A DNA stretch of 64,000 nt from Rhabdothermincola sediminis (GTDB lineage Bacteria; Actinomycetota; Acidimicrobiia; Acidimicrobiales; Acidimicrobilacustridaceae): NCBI RefSeq assembly GCF_014805525.1, contig NZ_JACFSZ010000002.1:186001-250000 (forward strand). Reading direction: 5' to 3'. Shown here in pieces: positions 34,123 through 43,500 of this stretch. The first letter of the stretch is position 1. Every line of letters starts with the position of its first letter. Below the pieces are notes generated by a model that made no database searches, was not told the DNA's origin, and saw nothing but the letters and a program-made list of their open reading frames with translations. Made by a program: the position numbers and the translations under genes.

Positions 34123-34941
34123 GTGATCGTGGTCGTGACCGTCTTGGCCGTGCTCGTCGTCGCGCTGCTCGTCGTCGTGGCGACCGCCCGTTCAGCCCTC
34201 GCCACCGCGGAGACCAAGCTGGAGGCGCTCGAAGAGCGACTCGACGCCGCGACCTCCGAGGCGGAGGAGGCGGCCGCGGACGCATCGGAGGCGAAGGCGC
34301 GCGCCGCGGCAGCGCACGAGCGGGCAGACGCCGCCGAGCGGGAGCGGGCCTCGCTGGCAGAGCAGCTCTCCGCCGCCCGGGCCGCCGCTGAGCAGGCGGC
34401 ACACGAGTCGGCCGAGCAGATCGCGGACCTCGAGCAGCAGCTCGGCGCGCTCCAGCGCGCCAGTCGGGCCACGCTCGATGCCATGGGCGTCTGGGCGCTC
34501 GAGACCGTCCGCCTGGATCGGCTCTGGCGGGACCAGGTCGCGGCCGGGGGCGCCGAGCCGTCCCCGCTGTCGACCGCGACCGACCCGGCGCGGGGGGCCA
34601 CCGAGATCCTCGTGGCGGTGGTGCGGGAGACCGCCGGGACCCCCGTCGAGTTGCACTGGGAAGTCTCCGAGCCGGTGGCGCCCGTCCCGGGGGCTCGCCT
34701 GGTCCATGCGATCGAGGAGCTGCTAGGGGTGGCCCGCGCCGCGGACACCGCCGCCCTGCGGGTGGCCGGCGGCCCGGGTGAGCTGGTCGTGACGATGGCA
34801 ACCGACCCGCCGTCGGCGATCCCCGACCACCTCGTGGCGGCACTCACCGCCGCCGGGCTGGACCTGACCTCTGAGGCCTCGAGCGCCGAGGTGACGGCAC
34901 GCGTGCCGTGGCCGCCCGACTCGCCGGCGTGGGACGGGTGA
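34123..34941 (+). CDS. Membrane-anchored coiled-coil protein with a GHKL-like tail (272 aa)
   Basis: There is an N-terminal membrane helix (about 2-20), a long Ala/Glu/Arg-rich coiled coil (about 26-115), then a C-terminal domain (about 150-270). Its sequence HAIEELLGVARAADTAALRV followed by GELVVTMATDPP and a final SAEVTARVPWP recalls the fold of histidine-kinase ATPase domains without the N, G1 and G2 boxes. No catalytic function is claimed. GTG 34123 is preceded 8 nt upstream by TACGGT. An RDD gene follows by 15 nt. Confidence 0.7.
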   Translation: MIVVVTVLAVLVVALLVVVATARSALATAETKLEALEERLDAATSEAEEAAADASEAKARAAAAHERADAAERERASLAEQLSAARAAAEQAAHESAEQIADLEQQLGALQRASRATLDAMGVWALETVRLDRLWRDQVAAGGAEPSPLSTATDPARGATEILVAVVRETAGTPVELHWEVSEPVAPVPGARLVHAIEELLGVARAADTAALRVAGGPGELVVTMATDPPSAIPDHLVAALTAAGLDLTSEASSAEVTARVPWPPDSPAWDG

Positions 34942-34956
34942 CGAGGGGCGATCGGC

Positions 34957-35664
34957 ATGGACCCGACCAACGTCGTCGGTCGCCGAGTGGTGGCGTGGCT
35001 CGCGGACGGCTTGATCGATCTCGTGCTCGCGCTCGGGTTCGCCAGCCTGTTCGGCATCGATCTCCACCGCACCAGCACCACCGGCACGGTGTTCGACGTG
35101 GATCCGACCGGGGATCGTGCGTGGGCCGCCGTGGCATTGGTCGTGCTCGCCTGGGCGCTGTTCAAGTCGATCCTCGTCGCCTCCTACGGATGGACGCCGG
35201 GGAAGCTGCTGTGCGGTGTCCGCGTGGCCACCTGGAACGGCCGCCCACCAGGGCTGTGGCGCGCCATCGTGCGTGGCGGGACCATGAGTGTGCTGGGAGC
35301 CTTCCTCGGTTGCTTCTACTGGCTCGTCGGCGTGGCCTGCATGGCTCTGAGCCGTGATCACCGGCAGCCTGCCGACTGGCTCGCCGGCACGTTCGTGATC
35401 GACGCCGACTACCAGGGCCGGCTGATACTCGACGGCCCCCGCCACCCCGTCGCCGGGCCGCCGTCGATCACCCGCCAGGAGGCGGCAGCACTCCTGAGCT
35501 CCGAGCCGGGCCCCGCGGGCGCCGAGGCGATCGTCCCGCCCGGACCGAAGTCCGCCGAGCCCTTCTACGACCGCCGACGGGATACGTACGTCGTCTGGAG
35601 CGAGAAGCGGCAGACTTGGCTGCAGTTCGACAAGAAGACCGATGACTGGGTGGAGCTGACATGA
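34957..35664 (+). CDS. RDD family membrane protein (235 aa)
   Basis: RDD proteins are small membrane proteins, some linked to ion or compatible-solute transport. The N-terminal RxxAxxxD element is RRVVAWLADGLIDLVLALGF. A second helix is near 55-72, followed by the conserved GWTPGKLLCGVRVATWNGRPPGLWRAIVRG and a third helix. The C-terminal 50 residues are soluble and end in FYDRRRDTYVVWSEKRQTWLQFDKKTDDWVEL, an aromatic, WW-like block that is unusual for the family. It overlaps the DUF3039 gene by 4 bp (ATGA). Confidence 0.87.
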   Translation: MDPTNVVGRRVVAWLADGLIDLVLALGFASLFGIDLHRTSTTGTVFDVDPTGDRAWAAVALVVLAWALFKSILVASYGWTPGKLLCGVRVATWNGRPPGLWRAIVRGGTMSVLGAFLGCFYWLVGVACMALSRDHRQPADWLAGTFVIDADYQGRLILDGPRHPVAGPPSITRQEAAALLSSEPGPAGAEAIVPPGPKSAEPFYDRRRDTYVVWSEKRQTWLQFDKKTDDWVELT

Positions 35665-35978
35665 CCCCGACGACCGCGATCTCGACACCCGAGGCACCCA
35701 CCGTCGCCGACCCGTTCGTCACCCCCGACATCTCCGACCCCGAGCTCGAACAGGGCCCGCCGGAGGTCGCGCACATCGTCCGGGTGGCGCCGGGTGAGAG
35801 TGCCGCGGCCAAGGTGCTCGAGGCTCGGGTGTCGGGGACGCCTCTCGAAGCGCTGTGCGGCCACGTGTGGGTGCCGTCGCGTGATCCGCGCCGGCTCCCG
35901 GTGTGCTCCCGCTGCAAGGAGGTCTACGACCTCTACCGTGCGTTCAACGACGGGCTGCGCGACACCCCGTCCGACTGA
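35661..35978 (+). CDS. DUF3039 family protein (105 aa)
   Basis: DUF3039 is a small actinobacterial family of unknown function. The core here is EALCGHVWVPSRDPRRLPVCSRCKEVYDLY (about 62-92), with three cysteines (CG and CSRC) that could bind a metal. The N-terminal half is acidic and probably disordered. It is coupled to the RDD gene by an ATGA overlap, so both are made from one mRNA. Confidence 0.88.
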   Translation: MTPTTAISTPEAPTVADPFVTPDISDPELEQGPPEVAHIVRVAPGESAAAKVLEARVSGTPLEALCGHVWVPSRDPRRLPVCSRCKEVYDLYRAFNDGLRDTPSD

Positions 35979-36029
35979 TCGACAGACCTCGGTGGTCTGG
36001 TCTCTGCCCAGGCGGGGAAGGGGCAGCAC

Positions 36030-36323
36030 ATGCTCGGAGCACGCCTGCAGCAACGCAACGTGACGCTGGCACTCGCCGTCCTCGCCGTGTTGATCGTCGT
36101 CATCATGGTCCGCCGGCGGCGCTCGCGGCCGGCCGTCGAGGTCTCGCGCCCGCTCGAGGGGGACGAGCTGATCGATCTGCGGGAAGCGGCGACGATCCTC
36201 GAGGTGACGCCCGATCGGGTGGACGTGATGGTCGACCAGGGGATGCTGGAGCCCGTCGCCAGCAGGCGGGGGCCACGGTTCCGCCGGACGGAGGTCGAGG
36301 CCGTCCGCCTGGCCGGCGCCTGA
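36030..36323 (+). CDS. Membrane-anchored helix-turn-helix protein (97 aa)
   Basis: A single N-terminal membrane helix (about 10-27, VTLALAVLAVLIVVIMV) is followed by RRRRSRP and a compact MerR/excisionase-type helix-turn-helix (about 46-95: DELIDLREAATILEVTPDRVDVMVDQGMLEPVASRRGPRFRRTEVEAVR). The N-terminus would be outside and the DNA-binding module in the cytoplasm. GGGGAAGGGG at 36014-36023 is a strong RBS for ATG 36030. I do not know a named family with this layout. Confidence 0.78.
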   Translation: MLGARLQQRNVTLALAVLAVLIVVIMVRRRRSRPAVEVSRPLEGDELIDLREAATILEVTPDRVDVMVDQGMLEPVASRRGPRFRRTEVEAVRLAGA

Positions 36324-36341
36324 CTGCACTCCCCGTCAACC

Positions 36342-36362
36342 AGGCCCCCCACGGGTGGGCCT
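36342..36362 (+). terminator. Candidate terminator before the copper operon
   Basis: AGGCCC (36342-36347) pairs with GGGCCT (36357-36362), and further C/G pairing is possible in the loop. It lies 19 bp after the preceding stop codon and before the copper promoter. Confidence 0.4.
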
Positions 36363-36384
36363 CGGCGGCCTGCTCGGGAAGCAG

Positions 36385-36415
36385 TTGGCAATTTATACCC
36401 TACCGGGGTATGGTG
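36385..36415 (+). promoter_or_regulatory. Copper-responsive promoter with CsoR operator
   Basis: TACCCTACCGGGGTATGGTG (36396-36415) closely matches known CsoR operators such as that of Bacillus subtilis copZA. It covers the spacer and -10 of a promoter with TTGGCA (36385-36390) and TATGGT (36409-36414), 18 bp apart. The -10 ends 6 nt before ATG 36421, so the mRNA is probably leaderless and repressed by CsoR until copper binds. Confidence 0.85.
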
Positions 36416-36420
36416 AGATC

Positions 36421-36648
36421 ATGACCTCCGATCGAGACGGGGAGCGCCCTTCCCGCGGACCTGCTTCGCGGCTCGCCATGTTCGCCTTCCTCCTCGCCGC
36501 CGTCTTCGGCGGCGGCCTGGCGATCGGCCGAGCCGTCGGCCCCATCGACGAGCCGACCACCACCGAGCCCACCGTCGGGGTCCCCGCTCCGGATCCTCGT
36601 CCCGTGCCGGCGCCCACGCCGACCACCGGCCACGGTGAGCACCCGTGA
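36421..36648 (+). CDS. Small membrane protein heading the copper operon (75 aa)
   Basis: A polar N-terminus (about 1-18) is followed by one membrane helix (about 19-38, LAMFAFLLAAVFGGGLAIG) and an extracytoplasmic Pro/Thr/Val-rich tail ending in GHGEHP. There is no HMA or other known copper fold and only the terminal histidines as obvious ligands. It is directly behind the CsoR operator and overlaps copA as GTGA (36645-36648), so it is copper-regulated and co-translated with the pump. A longer in-frame start would lie inside the promoter and is rejected. The function is unknown. Confidence 0.8.
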   Translation: MTSDRDGERPSRGPASRLAMFAFLLAAVFGGGLAIGRAVGPIDEPTTTEPTVGVPAPDPRPVPAPTPTTGHGEHP

Positions 36649-38960
36649 CCACCACCGAAGACCGACGTCCCGACGTCCGGGCGATCGATCTCGCCATCGA
36701 GGGCATGACCTGCGCGTCGTGCGCGGCGCGGATCGAGCGCCGGCTCAACGCTCTCGACGGCGTGGAGGCCTCCGTCAACTTCGCCACCGAGCGGGCCCGG
36801 ATCCGCGCTCCCCGAGACCTTCCCGTCGAGCGCCTGATCACCGAGGTTGAGTCCGCGGGCTACACGGCTCGCCAACCCGGGCCGGTGGAGGAAGCACCCC
36901 ACCCCCGTCGCGTCGACGCGCCTGCCGGTCCCCCCGGCGACCCGGTTCGGGCGTGGCGTGATCGGGTGCTGGTCTCGGCCGCGCTCACGATGCCGGTGCT
37001 GGCCATGGCGATGGTTCCGCGGCTGCAGTTCGACAACTGGCAGTGGCTCTCGCTGACCCTCGCCGCCCCGGTGGTGGTCTGGGGCGCCTGGCCCTTCCAC
37101 CGGGCCGCGTGGACGAACCTCCGGCACGGCACTGCCACGATGGACACGCTCATCTCGATGGGCACCCTGGCGGCGTTCGGGTGGTCGCTGTACGCCTTGT
37201 TCTGGGGCGGTGCCGGGGAGCCGTCGATGCGGATGCCCTTCGAGCTGACCATCGCCAGGGATGGAGGGGGGCACGAGATCTACCTCGAGGTCGCGGCGGG
37301 CGTGACCCTGTTCATCCTGCTCGGCCGCTACCTCGAAGCCCGGGCCAAGCGGCGATCGGGGGAGGCGCTGCGGGCCCTGCTCGAGCTCGGGGCGAAGGAC
37401 GTCGCGGTGCTGCGGGACGGGGAGGAGGTGCGCATCCCGGTCGAGGAGCTGCGGGTCGGGGACCGCTTCGTCGTTCGACCGGGCGAGAAGGTGGCCACCG
37501 ACGGGGTCGTGGAGGAGGGCACCTCCGCCATCGACGCGTCACTGCTCACCGGGGAGAGTGTCCCGGTCGAGGTCGGGGAGGGCGACGAGGTCATCGGCGC
37601 GACCGTGAACGCCGGGGGGCGGCTGGTCGTGCGGGCCACCCGGGTCGGGACGGACACCGCACTGGCCCGGATCGCCCGCCTGGTGGAGGACGCCCAGACC
37701 GGCAAGGCGCCCGTGCAGCGCCTGGCCGATCGGGTGTCGGCGGTCTTCGTACCAGTCGTGATCGCCGTCGCCACCGGCACCCTCGGCTTCTGGCTCGGCG
37801 CTGGCGCGGGCGCCTCCGCCGCCTTCACCGCGGCCGTCGCCGTGCTGATCATCGCCTGCCCCTGCGCGCTGGGCCTCGCCACGCCCACCGCGTTGCTGGT
37901 CGGTACCGGTCGGGGTGCCCAGCTCGGCATCCTGATCAAAGGCCCCGAGGTCTTGGAGTCCACCCGGCGGATCGACACCGTGGTGCTCGACAAGACCGGC
38001 ACAGTGACCACCGGCGACATGAGCCTGGTCTCGGTCACGGTGGCCGAGGGCACCACCGAAGCTGAGGCGCTGCGGCTGGTGGGCAGCCTGGAGCACGCGA
38101 GCGAGCATCCCATCGCACGAGCCATCGCCGCTGGCGCTCGGGACCGGGGCTTGTCATTGCTGCCCGTGGAGTCCTTCGCCGCACAGCGAGGGCTCGGTGT
38201 GCAGGGCGTGGTCGACGGCCACGCGGTGGTGGCTGGCCGGGAGGCGTTCCTCCGGGATTGGGCCGTGCACTTGCCCGCCCCGCTGCGCGCCGCGAAGGAG
38301 CTGGCCGAGGCCGCGGGGCAGACGGCGGTGCTGGGGGGCTGGGATGGGCAGGCCAAGGTCGTGCTGGCCGTCGCGGACACGATCAAGCCCACCTCCCCCG
38401 ACGCCGTCGCCGAGCTCCGTCGTCTCGGCCTGCGCCCGGTGCTGGTCACCGGCGACAACGAGCGGGTCGCCCGGGCGGTCGCCGGCGAGCTCGGCATCGA
38501 GGAGGTGGTGGCCGGAGTCCTCCCCGAGGAGAAGGTCGAGGTGGTGCGCAGGCTCCAATCGGAGGGTCGGGTGGTCGCCATGGTGGGCGACGGTGTCAAC
38601 GATGCGGCGGCGCTGGCGCAGGCAGACCTGGGGCTCGCCATGGGCACCGGCACCGATGTCGCCATCGAGGCATCGGACCTCACCCTGGTCAGGGGCGACC
38701 TGCGCAGCGCGGCCGACGCCATCCGGCTCTCCCGGCGAACCCTGGCCACCATCAAGGGCAACCTCTTCTGGGCCTTCGCCTACAACCTGGCGGCACTCCC
38801 GCTGGCTGCGGCCGGCCTGCTGAACCCCCTCATCGCCGGAGCGGCGATGGCGTTCTCGAGCGTGTTCGTGGTGACGAACAGCCTGCGCCTACGGCGCTTC
38901 CGCCCCCGCTCGGCGACCGCGACCTCCCCCGCCGCGGGCGACGGTGACCTCAGGACTTGA
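36645..38960 (+). CDS. copA: Copper-translocating P1B-type ATPase (771 aa)
   Basis: This exports Cu(I) across the membrane. One N-terminal heavy-metal domain contains MTCASC (C23, C26). The P-type core shows LLTGESVPVEVG (actuator), CPC at residues 405-407 in the metal-binding helix, DKTGTVTTGD with the phosphorylated D449, the HP motif EHASEHPIARA, TGDN and VGDGVNDAAALAQADLG. The final helices include NLAALPLAAAG and MAFSSVFVVTNSLRLRRF, typical of Cu(I) pumps. GTG 36645 overlaps the small membrane protein stop. Its 3' end overlaps convergent csoR by 11 bp. Confidence 0.97.
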   Translation: MTTTEDRRPDVRAIDLAIEGMTCASCAARIERRLNALDGVEASVNFATERARIRAPRDLPVERLITEVESAGYTARQPGPVEEAPHPRRVDAPAGPPGDPVRAWRDRVLVSAALTMPVLAMAMVPRLQFDNWQWLSLTLAAPVVVWGAWPFHRAAWTNLRHGTATMDTLISMGTLAAFGWSLYALFWGGAGEPSMRMPFELTIARDGGGHEIYLEVAAGVTLFILLGRYLEARAKRRSGEALRALLELGAKDVAVLRDGEEVRIPVEELRVGDRFVVRPGEKVATDGVVEEGTSAIDASLLTGESVPVEVGEGDEVIGATVNAGGRLVVRATRVGTDTALARIARLVEDAQTGKAPVQRLADRVSAVFVPVVIAVATGTLGFWLGAGAGASAAFTAAVAVLIIACPCALGLATPTALLVGTGRGAQLGILIKGPEVLESTRRIDTVVLDKTGTVTTGDMSLVSVTVAEGTTEAEALRLVGSLEHASEHPIARAIAAGARDRGLSLLPVESFAAQRGLGVQGVVDGHAVVAGREAFLRDWAVHLPAPLRAAKELAEAAGQTAVLGGWDGQAKVVLAVADTIKPTSPDAVAELRRLGLRPVLVTGDNERVARAVAGELGIEEVVAGVLPEEKVEVVRRLQSEGRVVAMVGDGVNDAAALAQADLGLAMGTGTDVAIEASDLTLVRGDLRSAADAIRLSRRTLATIKGNLFWAFAYNLAALPLAAAGLLNPLIAGAAMAFSSVFVVTNSLRLRRFRPRSATATSPAAGDGDLRT

Positions 38961-39234
38961 GCAACCGCTCGAACGCCTTGGTCGCCTCGGTGATCAGCTC
39001 GTCGGCGCTCGGGTCACCTCCTGAGGCCGCGGCGTTGGCGACACAGTGACGTACGTGCTCGTCCAACAGCCCCACCGCGACACTCTGCAGCGCCTTGTTC
39101 ACCGCGCTGATCTGGGTGAGGACGTCGATGCAGTAGGCGTCCTCCTCGATCATCCGCTGCAAGCCCCGAACCTGGCCCTCGATGCGCCGCAGGCGCTTCA
39201 GGTAGTCGTCCCGCTTCATGCTGTAACCGCGCAT
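38950..39234 (-). CDS. csoR: Copper-sensing repressor CsoR (94 aa)
   Basis: This is a DUF156/CsoR four-helix repressor. The copper ligands C35 (EDAYCIDVL), H60 and C64 (DEHVRHC) correspond to the C-H-C triad of M. tuberculosis CsoR. The basic N-terminus KRDDYLKRLRRIEGQVRGL is the DNA-binding face. ATG 39234 is favoured over later ATG 39219 and an upstream codon because GGGAGG lies 4-5 nt before it. It is convergent with and regulates the adjacent copA operon, whose promoter carries a CsoR operator. Confidence 0.95.
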   Translation of the reverse strand: MRGYSMKRDDYLKRLRRIEGQVRGLQRMIEEDAYCIDVLTQISAVNKALQSVAVGLLDEHVRHCVANAAASGGDPSADELITEATKAFERLLKS

Positions 39235-39265
39235 CGTGCCTCCCAGGATCCGGGGTGGATCACAC

Positions 39266-39283
39266 GATACCGGGGTTGGGTAC
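39266..39283 (-). promoter_or_regulatory. Possible second CsoR site and csoR promoter
   Basis: On the minus strand, 39283 to 39266 reads TACCCAACCCCGGTATC, a degenerate version of the operator at 36396-36415. TATCGT within it (39270-39265) can serve as the csoR -10 element, suggesting autoregulation. Confidence 0.5.
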
Positions 39284-39546
39284 AACAGTCGTGCCTGGGA
39301 TCGCGGAGCGGCGACAGGCCCGGCGCAGCGTCAGGGCTCGTCCTTCAGTGGCCACCGGCGCTCGTGGTGACGATGCGGCCGACCCATCCTGGCCGACCTG
39401 GCGCTGCCCCGTCACGCCCATGGCCATCACCTGACCCAGCTACTGCTCCACGTCACCTGAGGGTACGAAGCATGCGGTACCGGCCACAGGGAACAAGGTC
39501 CCGGCCGCAGGCGGCAGGACGACCCCGACCCTGGGGGGCGGGCGCC
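39284..39546. other. Gene-free gap between csoR promoter and OsmC gene
   Basis: No gene is supported here. A weak hairpin (CGGCC/GGCCG with inner GGGA/TCCC and a 3-nt bulge, 39481-39507) lies 40 bp beyond the OsmC stop and may act as its terminator. No tRNA-like fold was seen. Confidence 0.45.
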
Positions 39547-39972
39547 TCAGGCCAGGCGGGCGTCGAGGGTGATGGTGGTGCCGGTGAGCGCCTTGCTCAC
39601 CGGGCAGTTGGCCTTGGCGCCCTCGGCGGCCTCGGCGAACTGCTCGGCAGAGATCCCGGGCACGGTCCCCTCGACCGTGAGGTGCACGCCGGTGATCCCC
39701 TCGCCGGGTTGGAAGGTCACCTGCGCGGTGGTGGTCAACCGCTCCGGTGGGTTGCCCGCTTTGGCCAGCGCGCTCGACAAGGCCATCGAGAAGCACGACG
39801 AGTGCGCGGCGGCGATCAGCTCCTCGGGGCTGGTGCGCCCGTTGGGATCCTCAGCCCGTGACGCCCAGGTCACGTCGAAGGTCCCGATCCCCGAGGACTC
39901 GAGGCTCACCTGCCCCGCTCCCTCCAGGAGCGAGCCCTGCCATTGCGTCGTTGCGGTGCGTGTCGTCGCCAT
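39547..39972 (-). CDS. OsmC/Ohr family peroxidase (141 aa)
   Basis: OsmC-type enzymes use two cysteines to reduce organic hydroperoxides. Both are present: C60 in AAAHSSCFSMALS and C123 in AKANCPVSKAL, with the RTSPEELIAAAHSSC turn typical of the OsmC branch. Length matches. ATG 39972 begins MATTRTATTQWQG, the usual family start; the long upstream frame is antisense or non-coding. It lies after the Tat/C25 operon on the same strand (68-bp gap) but is probably separate. Confidence 0.92.
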   Translation of the reverse strand: MATTRTATTQWQGSLLEGAGQVSLESSGIGTFDVTWASRAEDPNGRTSPEELIAAAHSSCFSMALSSALAKAGNPPERLTTTAQVTFQPGEGITGVHLTVEGTVPGISAEQFAEAAEGAKANCPVSKALTGTTITLDARLA

Positions 39973-40040
39973 GGGACGACAGCCTACGAACCAGCGCGTC
40001 GGACCAGGAAACCGCGCCCGCCCCGCCGCTCCGTCGCCGC

Positions 40041-40532
40041 CTACGAGCCGGTCTGCAGCACGATGCGGAACACGTCGTACACGCAGGACTCGGGGACCGT
40101 CATGTCCGGGAAGTCCACGACGTTGACCGGCCCGATGTCGCCCGGTACACAGCGGACCGCGCCCGGCGGCGAGCTGCCGGCGCAGGTCTCCTCGGCGCTG
40201 GCGTCGACGATCACCGCGCCGATGTCCGAGAAGGTGGCCTGCATGCCCTGGCTTGCGTCGAAACCGTTGTTGAACACGATCGACCAGTTGAGGTCGACCC
40301 CGTTGATCGGTGGCAGCAGGCCGTCGACCCAGCCGGCCGGGTCGCAGCCGATGGTCGAGGCGGTGGTGAGCACCGCGTTGCCGTCGAGGTCGAGCTCGAC
40401 GTACCAGGTGACCGGCGCGGCGCCAGCCGGCACCGTGACGACCTGGGGCGCCACCCACGCCGCACCGCCCACCACCGCAGCTCGGCGCAGGAAGCTCCGC
40501 CGGTCGGTGCGTGGGAGCGACGCCGCGCTCAT
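40041..40532 (-). CDS. Tat-exported protein of unknown function, coupled to the C25 peptidase (163 aa)
   Basis: A twin-arginine signal is clear: TDRRSFLRRAAVVGGAAW, followed by the hydrophobic region and a likely cleavage after PAGA-A (about residue 39). The mature part (about 124 residues) is acidic, beta-rich and carries four cysteines (IGCDP, ETCAG, VRCVPG, ESCVYD), compatible with two disulfides. No family is recognised. Its ATG overlaps the stop of the giant C25 peptidase gene (ATGA, 40529-40532), so the two are made together. A chaperone, inhibitor or partner role is conjecture. Confidence 0.82.
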   Translation of the reverse strand: MSAASLPRTDRRSFLRRAAVVGGAAWVAPQVVTVPAGAAPVTWYVELDLDGNAVLTTASTIGCDPAGWVDGLLPPINGVDLNWSIVFNNGFDASQGMQATFSDIGAVIVDASAEETCAGSSPPGAVRCVPGDIGPVNVVDFPDMTVPESCVYDVFRIVLQTGS

Positions 40533-43500
40533 TGGAGACCTCCCGCGCCGGGCACGGGCAGGGCGGGATCCCCGAGCATCGTCCAGCCGAGCTGGATCTC
40601 GGCCAGCCCTCGCTGGGAGCTGGCCAGCCCCCGCTTGGCGGACAGCACCGCTTCACCGAAGGTCGAACCGCCCGCCGCCAGCCGATCGGTCATGAGCCGG
40701 GCGAAGATCACGTCACTGGTGGCCGAGGTGAGGGTGACCGCGCCGAGCACGGCCGCCGCACCACCGGACCCGGGGTGGGTCAGCAGACGGTGGGCGAGCG
40801 TGTCGGCACTCGGCAGCACGTAGTACGCATTCCAGCACCCGTAGAGCACCGCCGCGGTCGGCGCCGCGGCCGAGGTGGGAGGTCCAACGTCCCGGCTGGC
40901 GAAGAAGCCGGCCGGGCCGAGCTCTCGAACCCCCGAGTGACCGATGTAGGAGGTCAGCGCCGGGCCCTGCGCCAGCCCAGCGAGCAGCGCCTGCCGGGCG
41001 GAGCTGACACCGCCACGAGCGATGTCCGCTCGGGTGATCGTCCAGCCCGAGAGCCGCCCGGCCAGCTCGTCGTTCAACCCGGCGAGGTCGAACCCGTCGA
41101 CCTGGTCGGAGACCAACAGGGCGGAGCGGCGGGCACCCGCCGAGGAGGCGTAGGCGACGGTCTTGGCCACCATGGCCTGCATCTCCTGCGGGGTGCGGGC
41201 GGGCAGGCGCCCGAGCGCGAGGTCGGGGATGCCGTCGCCGTCGACGTCCGCGTACGCCGCGTCCAGCGGGGCGAAGTTGACCCCGCCGAGTCCCACCGGG
41301 CCGTACGGCGAGGGCACCAGGCTGAACGAGCCGTCCCTGTCGAAGTCCCGGTAGTCGTAGTTGTCCGCGCCGGCCAACAGCACCCAGCGCACCCCGAGCG
41401 CCCGCTTGGCCTCCGCCACGTAGGTGTCGATGGCCTTCGCGTCGACCATCCCGTACCCATAGGCCTGGTAGATGTCCGCGACGTCCACCACCTTCACCCG
41501 CCGACCCTGCGACTGGTGGAACTGCACGAGCGGCTCCAACGACGAGGTCAACCCGGCGTGGGTGATGACCAGGTAGTCGGCGGGGCCCCGCAGCAGATCG
41601 GCCGGTCGCCGGGCGGCGCTGATCGCCGGGGTGCGGAGCGCGGCCGCGGGCACCACCGCCAGATCGAGCCCGCCCGGAGCGACCGCCTTGTAGGTCCCCG
41701 GTTCCGAGGGATCGGCGACGATGCGGGCCTTGGCCAGCAGTGCCGGCTGGCCCTGATCGTCGAAGCGCACCACGGTCGCAGCCGGGTCGGGCAGCCCGCT
41801 CACCTCGACCCGCCCGGGAACCGTGCGCAGGCGCAACGCCTGCGCACCGCCGGCGGTGCGGCGGGGGTAGCGCAGCTCGATCCGGTCGAGGGCCACCATG
41901 TCGAGGGGCACGCCGGTGTCACCCACCAGGGTGACGGTCACCTCGTTGGCTCCTTCGACCAGCAACCCGTCCGGTACAGCCATCTCGAGCGTCGGCGCTT
42001 CGGCGTCGTCGAAGTAGGTGTCGGTGAGGAGCCGGCCGTTGAGCGCGATCCGTACGTGGTGCTCGTCGGGCACCGGCATCCGGGACAGGCCCCACAGGCC
42101 CACCGCGAGCACCGCGTCCCCCTGACCGGCGGCTGGGGCAGAGACCTCGACGGTGCGGCTGACCGATCGCGGCCGGCCCCGAGCACTGAGCAACTGGTCG
42201 TACCAGGGGTCAGAGCCGGGAGCGGTGACCGAGTAGGAGCGCTGCTGCTCCACCTTCACCGTGGCCACGTAGCTCGGTAGCGCCGGGCCGTCGGGCACGT
42301 CGGTGCGGTCGGTGCCGATGCGGAGCGCCAGCTTGCGATCGAGCTGGAGCTGGTAGGTGGCCACGCCGGTGTAGAGCGTGTCGACCGGCGCCCCCCAGAA
42401 GGTGAGCACCGTGTCCGGGCCGACGGTGGTGCCCTTCCCATCGACCTTGACGGCGACCGGCCGACCGCCGACGGTGAGAGCCAGCTTCGACTTCGCCACA
42501 CCGGTGAGATCCACCCCCGCGGCCGCCAGGTCGGCGGCGGTGATCCGGTAGAGGCCTTCAGCCGGCACCTCGATGTTGGCCACCACCCCGCTGGTGTTGG
42601 GCGTCACCTGCACCACCGGGGGTGCCGGGGTGGCGGTGGCGAGTGCCTGGCTGGTCGCAGCCCAGTCGATGGGAGCCGGCGGCTTGGGATCACCCCACTC
42701 GCCGCCCACCCGGAACGGGCCGTGCAGATGGGTGGTGCCGTCGAGGTCGATCGCCTCGAGCCAGAGGTCGGTGGCGTCGGTGGCGACCACCACCTTGTAG
42801 CTCTGCGAGCTGGTCGAGGTGGGCTGCTCGCTCGGTACGAGCTGCGAGGTGAGCCGCTCGTACTCGCCGGGGCCCCGTCCCGCGTAGACGTTGAAACCCA
42901 GCGTGTCGATCTCCTGGGAGGTGCGCCACCGCACCAGCACGCCGCTCGCCGTGCGCTTGGAGGAGAACCACGCCAACTCGACGGGCAGGGCCGTGAGCGC
43001 GGTGCTGAAGTCCTCGACCTCACCGTCGATCGACTGACCGACCGATTCGGCCACGCCGCCGGCGACGGAGCTGATCCGGAAGCGGCTGTAGATGAGGTCG
43101 CCGATGGCGTAGCCCGAGCCGTTGGTCCCGAAGTCCGGGACGTTCACGGTGACGGTGTAGGCCCCCGGCCCGGTCACGTAGCCCAGCGGCGAGAGCCCGG
43201 TGCTGGCGGAGACGAACCGGGAGGGGTGGAAGATCGACTCGTTGGTGTCGAATTCGCCGTCGTTGTCGAAGTCGAACCATCCGTTCACCCAACCGCCGGC
43301 GGGCACGCCGGTGACGGTGAGGTCGATGGTCATCGTCGTGCCACCGGCGATGCCGCTGCCCCCGTTGATGACCACACCGTCCTCGTCGTCGAGGTCGTGG
43401 GTGTCGTCACCCACTGCCGGAGTCGTCCTGCTCACCGCGGCATAGGCATCGGCCTCCCGGTCGATGAGTGCTCCCAGCCGAGGACCGGACAACGAGTATC

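Noticed and set aside
39284-39546. A tRNA or structured RNA in the csoR-osmC gap
   Set aside because: No cloverleaf, CCA end or T-loop-like sequence was found; only a weak bulged hairpin is visible.
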